From Alteriqipengyuania flavescens (GTDB taxonomy: Bacteria > Pseudomonadota > Alphaproteobacteria > Sphingomonadales > Sphingomonadaceae): a stretch of DNA of 64,000 nucleotides. Position numbers and translations under genes: made by a program. The notes under the pieces are model-generated. The model saw nothing but the letters and a program-made list of their open reading frames with translations, was not told where the DNA came from and made no database searches. The stretch is taken from NCBI RefSeq assembly GCF_030406725.1, contig NZ_CP129107.1, forward strand, positions 2,398,501 through 2,462,500, in the 5' to 3' direction. Positions 44,137 through 53,226 of the stretch are shown piece by piece (the stretch's first letter is position 1; each line of letters opens with the position of its first letter).

Positions 44137-44490
44137 TCAGTCGAACGCAACCTGGATCGATTGCGCGGTCAATTCGATTTCGCCCCACCCGCCGTGGATG
44201 TGGACGTAGTTTCCGTCGATCGTCGCTTCGTAGATGTCGCTGTAATCGACTTCCTTGCCCGCTGCGGGCTTGGCCTTGGCGAGCCGCAAGTCCTCCAGCG
44301 CGCTGAAGCGGATGAAGCCGGGCTTGAAACGCCCCTCGCCTTCCTGCTGGGGCGCGGCGTATTTCGAATGGGCTTCCTGCAAGAGGAAATCCATTTCCAG
44401 CGTCAGGGACTCATCATCATAGATGACGCTGGTGATGTAACTGCGCTCGAAATCGATATTCACGAGCTTCGGATGCGTCACCTGTCCCAT
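44137..44490 (-). CDS. Conserved protein of unknown function
   Basis: This 117-residue protein is soluble with mixed beta structure (NIDFERSYITSVIYDDESLTL; YVHIHGGWGEIELTAQSIQV) and no membrane helix. I know of similar unnamed proteins next to efp and the inositol phosphatase gene in this group but cannot name a function. It is between efp (23 bases) and the phosphatase gene (14 bases), so probably in one operon. Confidence 0.7.
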   Translation of the reverse strand: MGQVTHPKLVNIDFERSYITSVIYDDESLTLEMDFLLQEAHSKYAAPQQEGEGRFKPGFIRFSALEDLRLAKAKPAAGKEVDYSDIYEATIDGNYVHIHGGWGEIELTAQSIQVAFD

Positions 44491-44513
44491 TGCGGCCCCC
44501 TTGCTATGCCGTG

Positions 44514-45077
44514 TCAGCCGGCCTTTCCGACGTAGGTTCTTTCATACACGTCAACGACGATGCGCGTACCACTCTCGATATGCGGCGGCACCATCACGCG
44601 TACGCCATTCTCGAGCATGGCCGGCTTGTAGCTGGAGGAAGCGGTCTGCCCCTTCACCACGGCATCGGCCTCGACGATGGTGGCTTCCACCTGGTCGGGA
44701 AGCTGGACGGAGATCGGCTTTTCCTCCCACAGCTCCAACTGGACGTCCATGCCGTCTTCCAGGAATTCCGCCGCATCGCCTAGGAGGTCGGACGGCAGGT
44801 TGATCTGCTCGTAGCTTTCCTTGTCCATGAACACGAGCATGTCGGCCTCGGCATAGAGGTACTGGTATTCGCGCGTGTCGAGCCGCACCTTTTCGACCGT
44901 GTCGGCGCTGCGGAAGCGCACATTGGTCTTGCGGCCGTCCTGCAGGTTCTTCATCTCGACCTGCATGTAGGCCCCGCCCTTGCCGGGCTGGGTGTGCTGG
45001 ATCTTCGCGACTTTCCAGATGCCGCCTTCGTATTCAAGGATGTTGCCGGGACGAATGTCCACGCCGCTGATTTTCAT
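44514..45077 (-). CDS. efp: Elongation factor P
   Basis: This 187-residue factor relieves ribosome stalling at polyproline. The N-terminal KOW-like domain has the loop [12 protein letters not shown], whose Lys (about residue 34) is the modified residue in many EF-Ps. Two OB domains follow and end in [17 protein letters not shown]. Length matches the family. Codons continue in frame upstream of 45077, but the [12 protein letters not shown] start is conserved. No modification enzyme gene (epmA/earP) is visible nearby. Confidence 0.95.
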   Translation of the reverse strand: MKISGVDIRPGNILEYEGGIWKVAKIQHTQPGKGGAYMQVEMKNLQDGRKTNVRFRSADTVEKVRLDTREYQYLYAEADMLVFMDKESYEQINLPSDLLGDAAEFLEDGMDVQLELWEEKPISVQLPDQVEATIVEADAVVKGQTASSSYKPAMLENGVRVMVPPHIESGTRIVVDVYERTYVGKAG

Positions 45078-45218
45078 GGGATAGCCCGTTCGTGCTAAGA
45101 TTTGCGGATATGGCGCGCGCCCTAGCCCTTTCGCGCATTGGCGGCAAGCACGGCGCGCGGATGGCCGATGCGCTTGTTCATGGCCAGCACAGGCTGGATG
45201 CGGTACAAGGCATGTGAA

Positions 45219-45575
45219 ATGCAGAAACTCTGGACACCCATACTTGCGTTCGCCGCCCTGACGGCGGCACCTGCGCTCGCGCAAAGCTCAGGCGGTGCGA
45301 TCGGCACCCTGCCGACGGGCACCTATCACTGCGAACTTCCGGGCAATGCTGCGGGCCGTGCGGGCGTGCGGCAGCCAGATCGCGATTTCGCGGTCACAGG
45401 TTCGTCGACCTACACGGCCGGGGGCGCCAGCGGCACCTACCTGATGCGCGGCAATCGCGTACGGATGACCAGCGGCCCGATGCAGGGCAGCCGGTTTGCC
45501 GTGATGGGTAGCGGCTTCCTTAAGGAAATCGACGCAAACGGCACGCCCGGCCGGCTGCGCTGCCTCCGGCGTTAG
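45219..45575 (+). CDS. Secreted protein of unknown function
   Basis: This 118-residue protein has a Sec signal peptide cleaved after APALAQ (about residue 23). The mature part is beta-rich and Gly-rich ([30 protein letters not shown]), with two Cys that may form a disulfide (TYHCEL and LRCLRR). It is divergent from efp. The last 4 bases overlap the convergent M23 peptidase gene. No family recognised. Confidence 0.65.
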   Translation: MQKLWTPILAFAALTAAPALAQSSGGAIGTLPTGTYHCELPGNAAGRAGVRQPDRDFAVTGSSTYTAGGASGTYLMRGNRVRMTSGPMQGSRFAVMGSGFLKEIDANGTPGRLRCLRR

Positions 45576-46276
45576 CGCGCCTCGCTGCCGCGCGCTCCCT
45601 GCGCCAACAGCGGATAGGGATTGATCGCATTGGCGGGCTCCCACCACTTGGCCGTCTCCGTCGTCCGCATGATGGCGAAGTGGAGATGCGGCGCAGATGG
45701 GTCGGCATTCCCGCTCGAACCCACCGTGCCAAGCCGCTGGCCGCGGCGGATGCGCTGGCCTTCGCGCAGGCCCGGCGCATATTCGTCGAGATGGGCGTAA
45801 TAATAGATCGTCTGCCCGTCTTCCGAGCGAACGTAAATCGTGTTCCCTCCGGCATCGGACCCGAATAGCCGCTCGATCCGGCCGGGCGCGGCGGAGAGCA
45901 CGGACGTGCCTTCTTCCGCCATGATGTCTATGGCTTCGTGAATGCGATCGCCCCCGTCGCGCGCATCCGCGAACGTATCGGTCAGCTGGGTTGCGCTCAC
46001 CCCAAGAACGGGAATCATCAACTGGTCGATTGCACCCTGCTCGATCTGGACCGCATCTTCCAGGTTGAGCGACTGGGTCCGCGTTTCCGCCCCGGCCACG
46101 GCCGGCTCCTGGGCATCGCCGGTCCCAGTTTCCCGCGCACTCGGCACCTCGGCATCGGTGCTCGAATTCGCGGCCAGGAAATCGCCGCCGAGGATGCTGC
46201 CACCGAACACGATCCACGCGGCCGAAGTCAGCGTGGCGGTGATGACGATGGTAAGCAGTCGCTCGGCAGCTTTCAT
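45572..46276 (-). CDS. M23-family (LytM) peptidoglycan endopeptidase, membrane-anchored
   Basis: This 234-residue protein has an N-terminal helix (about 6-30) and then a LytM domain with HEAIDIMAEEGTSV (first zinc ligand His and Asp) and APHLHFAIMR (final His motif). It should cut peptide cross-bridges or regulate amidases in the periplasm. The start MKAAERLLTIV at 46276 places the anchor at the N-terminus; longer in-frame starts would overlap the upstream gene. It is 5 bases behind the L,D-transpeptidase gene. Confidence 0.85.
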   Translation of the reverse strand: MKAAERLLTIVITATLTSAAWIVFGGSILGGDFLAANSSTDAEVPSARETGTGDAQEPAVAGAETRTQSLNLEDAVQIEQGAIDQLMIPVLGVSATQLTDTFADARDGGDRIHEAIDIMAEEGTSVLSAAPGRIERLFGSDAGGNTIYVRSEDGQTIYYYAHLDEYAPGLREGQRIRRGQRLGTVGSSGNADPSAPHLHFAIMRTTETAKWWEPANAINPYPLLAQGARGSEAR

Positions 46277-46281
46277 CCGAA

Positions 46282-47514
46282 TCAGGCCTCGAAAATTACT
46301 CGTGTCGACTGCGATACCATGCCGGCGAGCCGCGCTGCATCCCAGTTGGTCAACCGTACACAGCCGCTGCTTTGAGCGCGGCCGATGGTTTCGGGATCGG
46401 GCGTTCCGTGAATGCCATAATGCTCCTTGCTGAGGTCGATCCACACGACCCCGACCGGGCTGTTGGGCCCCGGCGGCAGGGTGTAGGTGCCCTTGTCGCT
46501 GTCTTCGTTGCCAAGCACTTCGGGATCGTACTTGTACGGGGGGTTGTAGGCCTCACCGACGATGTCCCACTCGCCCAGCGGCAGCGGGAATTCGCTCGAG
46601 CCGGAGCTGACGGTAAACATCGCGACCAGCTTCTCGCCGTTGTAAGCTTTCAGCGTCTTGCCGGCCTTGCTGACGACCACGCGGTCGACTTCCGGCTGGT
46701 CGCTGCCCACGCCGAGCGAGACGAGCGTCTGCTTCCAGCCTGCATCCTTGATCGAGCCTGGCGCGATGCGGTCGGCTCCGATGTTCGGCACGCGGATTTG
46801 CTGGCCGGCGGTAAAGTAGGACTGGTTCTCGCTTGCCCCGCTGGCGGACGACGATGGGCTGGGCGATGTGGTGGGGCTGGCCGATGCGCTCGGGCTGGCC
46901 GACGCGCTGGCTTCGGTGCCGGTCGTCGCCTCGGCGCTGGTCGCTGGCTTTCCGCCGGGATTCAGTTCCTTGAGGACGGCCACTGTCGTGTGAAACCGCT
47001 CCGCCAGTCGCTCGTCGATGGAGTTGTAGCCGAGGCGCTTCATTTCCGCCTTTTCCGCCACATCGTCGGGCATATCCTCGTAATTCTGTTCGCCCCAGCT
47101 TTCGGGAATGGTGACGACGCGGGTTGCCGGGATATTCGACCACTCGGCCAGCGCAGTCTTGGTCGCTTCGTCCAGCTTGCCGGTCACTTCGAGGTCGTTG
47201 GCCTCCTGAAAACCGTTCAGCGCGTTTTCCGTGCTCATGCCCATCTTGCCGTCGATGACCCCAGGCCCAAACCCGCGTCGGTCGAGCACGACCTGCGCCT
47301 GCATGATCGGACGTTCCTCGCTGTCCGGAATGTCCGCGTCATAGGTTTCGCCCTTGGCCGGATCGTTCGAAGCCATCGTGTCGGCTTCGTTGTCGGACGT
47401 GGTCGCTTCGGAATCTGCCGTGGTCGTATCGGCCGTGTCGGCCTCGCCGTCGGTGCCATTGAGGCCGCATGCGGCAAGCAGGGCAATGGGCGCTGCTGCG
47501 ATCAGGAAACGCAT
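46282..47514 (-). CDS. L,D-transpeptidase lipoprotein with peptidoglycan-binding domain
   Basis: This is a 410-residue protein. A lipoprotein signal (LLAAC) is followed by an acidic, Thr/Asp-rich linker, then a peptidoglycan-binding-like domain at about 65-115 (VVLDRRGFGPGVIDGKMG). A Ser/Ala/Pro low-complexity linker runs over about 195-225 (ASASPSASASPTTSPSPSSS). The YkuD catalytic domain has HGTPDPETIGRAQSSGCVRL, with the catalytic Cys in SGCVRL. It makes 3-3 cross-links or attaches proteins to peptidoglycan. It pairs with the M23 gene downstream. Confidence 0.9.
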   Translation of the reverse strand: MRFLIAAAPIALLAACGLNGTDGEADTADTTTADSEATTSDNEADTMASNDPAKGETYDADIPDSEERPIMQAQVVLDRRGFGPGVIDGKMGMSTENALNGFQEANDLEVTGKLDEATKTALAEWSNIPATRVVTIPESWGEQNYEDMPDDVAEKAEMKRLGYNSIDERLAERFHTTVAVLKELNPGGKPATSAEATTGTEASASASPSASASPTTSPSPSSSASGASENQSYFTAGQQIRVPNIGADRIAPGSIKDAGWKQTLVSLGVGSDQPEVDRVVVSKAGKTLKAYNGEKLVAMFTVSSGSSEFPLPLGEWDIVGEAYNPPYKYDPEVLGNEDSDKGTYTLPPGPNSPVGVVWIDLSKEHYGIHGTPDPETIGRAQSSGCVRLTNWDAARLAGMVSQSTRVIFEA

Positions 47515-47605
47515 TGGTATTCTCCCTCGAATGTCGGGCCGATTCGCCGCGACGTAATGGGAAATCCAACGCGCGGCGGCCTTTAGGGGTCCGAAGGCGT
47601 TCGAA

Positions 47606-48253
47606 TTATTCGCTTTCCTCCTCCGCCATCGCAACTTCGGTGTCCGCGATCACGCGGTTGAACTCCACAACGGAGGCCGCTTCGTCCCCGCCCCAGACCG
47701 CATGGCTGACGGCGAGGAAATCCGCGCCTGCACGGATCAGCGGCGGGCAATTTGCAGGCGTGATCCCCCCGATCGCCACGCACGGCAGCTCGAAAATCTT
47801 CGCCCACCATTCCAGCAGGTCGAGCTCGGCACGGTGCCCGCTATCCTTGGTCTCGCTAGGGAAGAAGGCCCCGAACGCAACGTAATCGGCTCCCGCCTCG
47901 CCTGCATCCATCGCAAGGTGGCGCGAGGCGTGGCAGGTCACCCCGATCTGCACATCCTTGCCGAGCCGCTCCCGCGCGTCCTTCACATCGCCGTCATCCT
48001 GACCGAGATGGACGCCGTCCGATTTCAGGCGCTTTGCGAGGGCAATACTGTCGTTGACGACGAAGGCCACGTCCCGCTCCGCACAAATGCGCTGCAGCGG
48101 CTCCGCAAGCCGTGCGGCCTCGTGCTCGTCCACGTCCTTCACGCGGAACTGGAAGGCTGCGACCGGGCCCGCGTCGAGCGCGCGGACAAGACGGTCGGGG
48201 AAGTCGCCGCCGACATCGGGCGGCGAGATCAGGTAGAGCTGGCAATCGGTCAT
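47606..48253 (-). CDS. thiE: Thiamine phosphate synthase-family protein
   Basis: This 215-residue TIM barrel couples HMP-PP with the thiazole phosphate in thiamine synthesis. Visible are QFRVKDVDE, FVVNDSIALAKRLKSDGVHLGQDD, GVTCHAS, DYVAFGAFFPSETKD and PCVAIGGITPANCPPLI. Key phosphate- and pyrimidine-site residues are recognisable, though the Thr/Ser patch differs slightly (ETKD). The start at MTDCQLYLI is chosen by family fit; an ATG 39 bases upstream is possible. I see no TPP riboswitch upstream. Confidence 0.85.
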   Translation of the reverse strand: MTDCQLYLISPPDVGGDFPDRLVRALDAGPVAAFQFRVKDVDEHEAARLAEPLQRICAERDVAFVVNDSIALAKRLKSDGVHLGQDDGDVKDARERLGKDVQIGVTCHASRHLAMDAGEAGADYVAFGAFFPSETKDSGHRAELDLLEWWAKIFELPCVAIGGITPANCPPLIRAGADFLAVSHAVWGGDEAASVVEFNRVIADTEVAMAEEESE

Positions 48254-48331
48254 CGGGCCGCTGGTAGCCTTGCTGGAAGTATTCGTCGACATTCAGCACG
48301 CAGCAACGCGGCAGAGCGCAGATTCGCAGGC

Positions 48332-48733
48332 ATGAAACACGCTGTCCTCTTCGCCCTTGCACCGCTTGCGCTGGCAGGCGGTTGCGCTACGAATGCGGGC
48401 ACCGTCCCGCTTGCCGAAGCGCCGGTCGCGGCGCCTGCCACGCCGGTGGCGTTCGGGGAGGCGGTAAAGGCTGGCGAGGTCGTCGTCACCCCGCTTTCGC
48501 TGGTCGAAGACAGCCGCTGCCCCATCAACGCGCGCTGCGTCTGGGCGGGCCGGCTGATCGTCAACGCGCGGATCGACGGTGCCGGATGGCGGGAAAGCGT
48601 CCTGCTGGAGCTTGGCGAAGCGCGCGATGTGCGCGGCGCCAGTATCATGCTTGCGAGCGGCGAGCCGGGCCGGATGGCGGGCGAGGACGAGCCCCTGCCC
48701 GCCGCCTATCGCTTCACCTTCGAAGGAATCTGA
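48332..48733 (+). CDS. Predicted lipoprotein of unknown function
   Basis: This 133-residue protein has a signal peptide ending LALAGGC (lipobox-like), an Ala/Pro-rich linker and a small beta-rich domain containing SRCPINARCVWAGRLIV. Two Cys at that site and the pattern CPxxxxCxWxG recur in a family of small envelope proteins, but the function is unknown. It is divergent from thiE and convergent with the aldolase gene. Confidence 0.7.
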   Translation: MKHAVLFALAPLALAGGCATNAGTVPLAEAPVAAPATPVAFGEAVKAGEVVVTPLSLVEDSRCPINARCVWAGRLIVNARIDGAGWRESVLLELGEARDVRGASIMLASGEPGRMAGEDEPLPAAYRFTFEGI

Positions 48734-48738
48734 CGCCC

Positions 48739-49629
48739 TCAGGTCGCGCTGGCGTAAGAAATCTCGTCGATCGCGGTCTCCAATGCCTGATCGAACTGCG
48801 CATCGTCCATCTGCACGCGCAGTTCTTCGAGCAGGGCGCGGCTGAAGCTGGCGATCATGCCTTCGTTTTTCGCGAGTTCGCGGCACGCTTCGTCGCGGCC
48901 GTAACCACCGGAAAGGGCCACGACGCGCAGCACCTTGGGGTGCTCCACCAGCGGGCGATAGAGATTGGCCTCGCTCGGGATGGTGAGCTTCAGCATGACG
49001 TGCTCGCCTTCCGGCACCCGATTGAGCTGGTCGAGCATGGCGGCCAGAAGCTGCGCCTCGGCCTGCGGACGCGTTTCGCTTTTCAGGCTGACTTCGGGCT
49101 CGAGAATAGGGACGAGGCCGTTGTCGAGGATCTGCAGGCCAAAATCCATCTGCTGGCGAACGTTGGCGGCGACGCCTTCCTGGTTCGCCTCGTGGATGAC
49201 CGAGCGCATCTTCGTGCCGAACACACCAAGTTCCTTCGCCCGCGCGCACATCTCGTTCAGGCGCGGCATGTCCTTCATCAGCTGCACGCCATTTTCTGTA
49301 TCGTGCATGCCCATGTCGACTTTCAGGAACGGCACCACACCGCGCCGCGACAGCAGCTCCGGGATCGGCGAGCCGTCCTCCAAGCAGCCTTCCATCGTCT
49401 TTTCGAACAGGATCGCCCCGATGACGCCGCCGCTGCCGAAGGCCGGCGAGGTCACGATCCGGCAGCGCATCTTGTGGATTTCGGCGAACATTTCCTCGTC
49501 GCCGGTCCACGCATCGTCGGCCACGCCGTAGCCCTGCAGCGCCTTCGGCGTCGATCCGCCCGACTGGTCGAGTGCGGCGAGGAAGCCCTTCTTCGTCGCC
49601 ATCTGCTGCTTCATTTCATCGAAAGTCAT
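48739..49629 (-). CDS. Class I fructose-bisphosphate aldolase
   Basis: This 296-residue protein is the Schiff-base type of aldolase (no zinc motif). The sequence FLAALDQSGGSTPKALQGYG, the middle EPEVSL segment, the active-site Lys in HVMLKLTIPSEAN, and ALSGGYGRDEACREL all fit the bacterial class I family. It works in glycolysis and gluconeogenesis with the nearby tkt, gap and pgk genes. The start at 49629 (MTFDEMKQQ) is chosen, although codons continue upstream into the divergent gene region. Confidence 0.88.
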   Translation of the reverse strand: MTFDEMKQQMATKKGFLAALDQSGGSTPKALQGYGVADDAWTGDEEMFAEIHKMRCRIVTSPAFGSGGVIGAILFEKTMEGCLEDGSPIPELLSRRGVVPFLKVDMGMHDTENGVQLMKDMPRLNEMCARAKELGVFGTKMRSVIHEANQEGVAANVRQQMDFGLQILDNGLVPILEPEVSLKSETRPQAEAQLLAAMLDQLNRVPEGEHVMLKLTIPSEANLYRPLVEHPKVLRVVALSGGYGRDEACRELAKNEGMIASFSRALLEELRVQMDDAQFDQALETAIDEISYASAT

Positions 49630-49771
49630 GCGTCGTGATCCCATTTGCGGCCCGCGCCCCTCCGGTGCGTGCATTCGTATGCGCGGCGCTTTAGCCAGAC
49701 CGCCCATGGTCCGCAACACCGGCGGACAACCTTTCCGCCGCCCAAGCGCATGTGCGGTGAAGGAGAGACCG

Positions 49772-50530
49772 ATGCTCGACGATACCCAGGCAAGGTTGTG
49801 CGATGAAAACACCACCGACTTCAGCGATCTGAAGGCGATCTCGATCAACTGCACGCTGAAGCCGTCGCCGCAGGGTTCGCACACCGACAAGCTGCTGGGC
49901 GTGGTCGAGACCATCCTGGTGCGCAACAATGTCGCGCTCGAGCAAGTCGGCCTGGTCGATCACGAAATCGCGCCCGGCGTCTACCCGGACATGACCGAGC
50001 ACGGGGCCGACACCGATGAATGGCCGGTCATTTGGGAGAAGGTGCGCGCGGCCGATATCCTCGTGGTTGGCACGCCGATCTGGCTGGGCGAGAAATCGAG
50101 CGTCTGCCAGCCCCTGATCGAGCGGCTGTATGCCCATTCCGGCCAGACCAACGACAAGGGGCAATACGCGTTCTACGGAAAAGTCGGCGGATGCATCGTC
50201 ACCGGCAACGAAGACGGCATCAAGCATGTCGGCATGGGAGTGCTCTATTCGTTGCAGCACGTCGGCTACACCATCCCGCCGCAAGCCGACGCGGGCTGGA
50301 TCGGCGAGGCCGGTCCCGGCCCCAGCTACGGTGATCCGAAAGAGGACGCCGACGGCTATGTCGGGTTCGACAACGACTTCACGAAGCGCAACACCACCTT
50401 CATGACCTGGAACCTGATGCAGATGGCACGGATGCTGAAGGATGCAGGCGGCATACCCTGCCACGGAAATTCGGTGGACCTGTGGAAGGAAGGGCGCCGC
50501 TTCGACGCGCCCAATCCGGAATACCGCTAG
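49772..50530 (+). CDS. Flavodoxin-fold NAD(P)H-dependent reductase-like protein
   Basis: This is a 252-residue protein. After a short N-terminal tail, SINCTLKPSPQGSHTDKLLG resembles the FMN phosphate loop of the flavodoxin/NADPH-FMN reductase superfamily. ADILVVGTPIWLGEKSSVCQ and GKVGGCIVTGNEDGIKH form the isoalloxazine-binding loops. The start at 49772 follows AAGGAGAG. The substrate is unknown. Its stop overlaps the convergent thioesterase gene by four bases. Confidence 0.82.
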   Translation: MLDDTQARLCDENTTDFSDLKAISINCTLKPSPQGSHTDKLLGVVETILVRNNVALEQVGLVDHEIAPGVYPDMTEHGADTDEWPVIWEKVRAADILVVGTPIWLGEKSSVCQPLIERLYAHSGQTNDKGQYAFYGKVGGCIVTGNEDGIKHVGMGVLYSLQHVGYTIPPQADAGWIGEAGPGPSYGDPKEDADGYVGFDNDFTKRNTTFMTWNLMQMARMLKDAGGIPCHGNSVDLWKEGRRFDAPNPEYR

Positions 50531-50994
50531 GCCGGGAGGCTCGAAGGCCGTTTGCCGGTCTTGCGGATGATGCCGGTGAAGCTGAGGATCGGCGTGCCGT
50601 CTGCGGTCGCGATCCCGCGCACGAACACGGTCTTCCCGCCACCGCGCGTAACCTCGCCGCGCGCTTCCACCAACTGGCCGGGCTTGGCCGGGTTCAGGAA
50701 ATCGCCCGAGAGGTTCATCGTCACGCCGAAACTGTCGTGCATCTCGCCCCGTGCGATGGTGAACAGGGCGGCATCGGCAAAGGTCATGAGGCACCCGCCG
50801 TGCAGGAACCCGCCGCCGTTCATGTGGCGGTCTTCGGTGCGGAAGGCACAGACCCAGTCGCCGTTATCCTCGCGCCGCTCGTAGAACGGCCCGGCAGTCT
50901 GCTCGAACGCATCGGATTGCCAGAAGGACCAACCGGCCCATTCGCCTTCGGTAACGGGGATCGGGCCGTGCCCGGCCTCGACGATTTCGCTCAC
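50527..50994 (-). CDS. PaaI-type hotdog-fold thioesterase
   Basis: This 155-residue protein has a hotdog fold with the conserved [20 protein letters not shown] motif (Asn and the acidic helix residue are the usual catalytic elements) and typical beta strands ([20 protein letters not shown]). The start is a GTG at 50994 overlapping the pgk stop in a GTGA arrangement, so it is translated by coupling to pgk. It likely hydrolyses an acyl-CoA; the link to glycolysis is unexplained. Confidence 0.82.
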   Translation of the reverse strand: MSEIVEAGHGPIPVTEGEWAGWSFWQSDAFEQTAGPFYERREDNGDWVCAFRTEDRHMNGGGFLHGGCLMTFADAALFTIARGEMHDSFGVTMNLSGDFLNPAKPGQLVEARGEVTRGGGKTVFVRGIATADGTPILSFTGIIRKTGKRPSSLPA

Positions 50995-52199
50995 GCCGTC
51001 AGCGCCGCTACGCCGGGCAATTCCTTGCCTTCCATCCATTCGAGGAAAGCGCCGCCTGCGGTCGAAACATAGCTGAAATCGTCCGCCACGCCGGCATGGT
51101 TGAGCGCGGCCACCGTGTCGCCGCCGCCTGCGACCGAAGTCAGCGAGCCATCCTGCTTCAACGCCGCCGCCGTCCGGGCAAGAGCCACCGTCGCGGTGTC
51201 GAAGGGCTCGATCTCGAACGCGCCGAGCGGGCCGTTCCACACCAGCGTGCGGCAGGTCTTCAGGACGTCGGCCAGCGCCTCCGTCGCCTGCGGCCCGATG
51301 TCGAGGATCATCTCGTTCGCGCCCACTTCGTGCACGTTGCAGGTGCGCAAGCCTGCCGGGTTGGCGGCAAATTCAGGCGCGACGACCACGTCGTATGGCA
51401 AGTGGATCGTGCAGCCGGCATGGTCGGCCTTGTCCATGATCGCGTTGGCTGTCTCGGTCAGGTCGTTCTCGCACAAGGATTTGCCGACATCGACACCGCG
51501 CGCGGCGAGGAAGGTGTTGGCCATCCCGCCGCCGATGATCAGGTGCTGGACCTGCCCGACGAGGTTTTCGAGCACGTCGAGCTTAGTGGACACTTTCGCC
51601 CCGCCCACGACGGCCGCGACCGGCGCTTCCGGATTACCGAGCGCCGCGTCGAGCGCCTTCAATTCCGCTTCCATCGCGCGGCCGGCATAGGCGGGCAGGA
51701 CCTTCGCCAGCCCCTCCGTGCTCGCATGCGCCCGGTGAGCGGCGGAAAATGCGTCGTTTACGTAGAAATCGGCGTTCTCGGCGATGGCGGCGGCGAAATC
51801 GGCATCGTTCGCCTCCTCCCCCGGCCAGAAACGCGTGTTCTCCATCAGGCCGATGTCGCCATTGCCGAGGATGCCGATGGCCTGCGCGGCGACCGGCCCC
51901 GTAAGCTCGGGAATGAACATGATTTCACGCCCGAGCACGTCCTCGACCCCGCCCTGAACCCAGCTGAGCGTCATGGTGGAGTTCTTCTGCCCCTTCGGCC
52001 GCCCGTAATGAGCGAGCAGCAGGACCTTCGCACCCGCGTCGGCCAGTTCAAGAATGGTCGGCATCACCGCGCGAATCCGCGTGTCGTCGGCCACCGATCC
52101 TTCGCGCATTGGCACATTGAGATCCACGCGGACGAGCGCGACCTTGCCGGTCACATCGCCGAGGTCGGAGCCGAGATCGTCGAGGGTGCGGAACGTCAT
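50991..52199 (-). CDS. pgk: Phosphoglycerate kinase
   Basis: This 402-residue glycolytic enzyme converts 1,3-bisphosphoglycerate plus ADP to 3-phosphoglycerate plus ATP. It shows the N-terminal signature [40 protein letters not shown] and the C-terminal nucleotide loop [12 protein letters not shown]. It lies 4 bases downstream of gap and is followed by the coupled thioesterase gene. Confidence 0.96.
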   Translation of the reverse strand: MTFRTLDDLGSDLGDVTGKVALVRVDLNVPMREGSVADDTRIRAVMPTILELADAGAKVLLLAHYGRPKGQKNSTMTLSWVQGGVEDVLGREIMFIPELTGPVAAQAIGILGNGDIGLMENTRFWPGEEANDADFAAAIAENADFYVNDAFSAAHRAHASTEGLAKVLPAYAGRAMEAELKALDAALGNPEAPVAAVVGGAKVSTKLDVLENLVGQVQHLIIGGGMANTFLAARGVDVGKSLCENDLTETANAIMDKADHAGCTIHLPYDVVVAPEFAANPAGLRTCNVHEVGANEMILDIGPQATEALADVLKTCRTLVWNGPLGAFEIEPFDTATVALARTAAALKQDGSLTSVAGGGDTVAALNHAGVADDFSYVSTAGGAFLEWMEGKELPGVAALTA

Positions 52200-52203
52200 C
52201 GGC

Positions 52204-53211
52204 TCAGATCAGCCCGGCGACGACGCCGGACGTGTCGATCATGCGGTTGGAGAAACCCCATTCGTTATCGTACCAACTGACGATGCGGGCGAGCTTTCCT
52301 TCCATCACGCTGGTTTCCAAGCTGTCGACGGTCGAGCTGGCGGGATGGTGGTTGAAGTCGCTGGAAACGAGCGGCTGGTCGCTGAAGTCGAGCACGCCCT
52401 TCATCTTGCCTTCGGCAGCTGCCTTAAGCGCGGCGTTCAGTTCTTCTGCCGAAGTGTCGCGGCCCGGCTGGAAGACCAAGTCGACGAGGCTGACGTTGGG
52501 CGTCGGCACGCGGACGGACGACCCGTCGAGCTTGCCGTTGAGCTCGGGCAGGACGAGGCCGACCGCGCGGGCGGCGCCCGTAGTCGTCGGGATCATGTTC
52601 TGCGCCCCACCGCGCGCGCGGCGCATGTCGGAATGCATCTGGTCGAGCATGCGCTGGTCGTTGGTGTAGCTGTGGATCGTGGTCATGAAGCCGCGTTCGA
52701 TGCCGACCGCGTCGTTCAGCGCCTTGGCCACCGGGGCGAGGCAGTTGGTGGTGCAGCTGGCGTTGGAAATGATCACATCGTCCGCCGTCAGCGTGTCGTG
52801 ATTCACGCCGTAGACGATCGTCTTGGACACGTTCTTCGCCGGGGCGGAGATGACAACGCGCTTGGCACCCGCATCGAGATGCGGGCGGGCCGCCTCGTCG
52901 CTCTGGAAGAAGCCCGTGCATTCCATCACGAGGTCGATGCCCATCGCCTTGTGCGGCAGGTTGCCGGGGTCGCGCTCGCTGGTGACCTTGATGGCCTTGC
53001 CGTTCACGGCGATCGTGTCGCCATCGACTTCCACCGTGCCGGGGAAGCGACCGTGGGTCGAATCATACTGGAACAGCAGCGCGTTCGACTTCGCATCGGC
53101 GAGGTCGTTGATCGCGACCAGTTCCAGGTCGTGATCGTCACGCTCCAGCAGGGCCCGTGCGACAAGCCGGCCGATGCGGCCGAAACCGTTGATTGCTACC
53201 TTCGTCGCCAT
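52204..53211 (-). CDS. gap: Glyceraldehyde-3-phosphate dehydrogenase
   Basis: This 335-residue enzyme has the NAD-binding start [17 protein letters not shown], catalytic Cys in [13 protein letters not shown], and the His-containing stretch [14 protein letters not shown]. The conserved C-terminal block is [14 protein letters not shown]. It sits between tkt (15 bases) and pgk (4 bases) in one operon serving central carbon flow. Confidence 0.96.
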   Translation of the reverse strand: MATKVAINGFGRIGRLVARALLERDDHDLELVAINDLADAKSNALLFQYDSTHGRFPGTVEVDGDTIAVNGKAIKVTSERDPGNLPHKAMGIDLVMECTGFFQSDEAARPHLDAGAKRVVISAPAKNVSKTIVYGVNHDTLTADDVIISNASCTTNCLAPVAKALNDAVGIERGFMTTIHSYTNDQRMLDQMHSDMRRARGGAQNMIPTTTGAARAVGLVLPELNGKLDGSSVRVPTPNVSLVDLVFQPGRDTSAEELNAALKAAAEGKMKGVLDFSDQPLVSSDFNHHPASSTVDSLETSVMEGKLARIVSWYDNEWGFSNRMIDTSGVVAGLI

Positions 53212-53226
53212 GACAATACTCCTCGC

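Noticed and set aside
48254-48331. TPP riboswitch before thiE
   Set aside because: No THI-box-like core in the short divergent gap.
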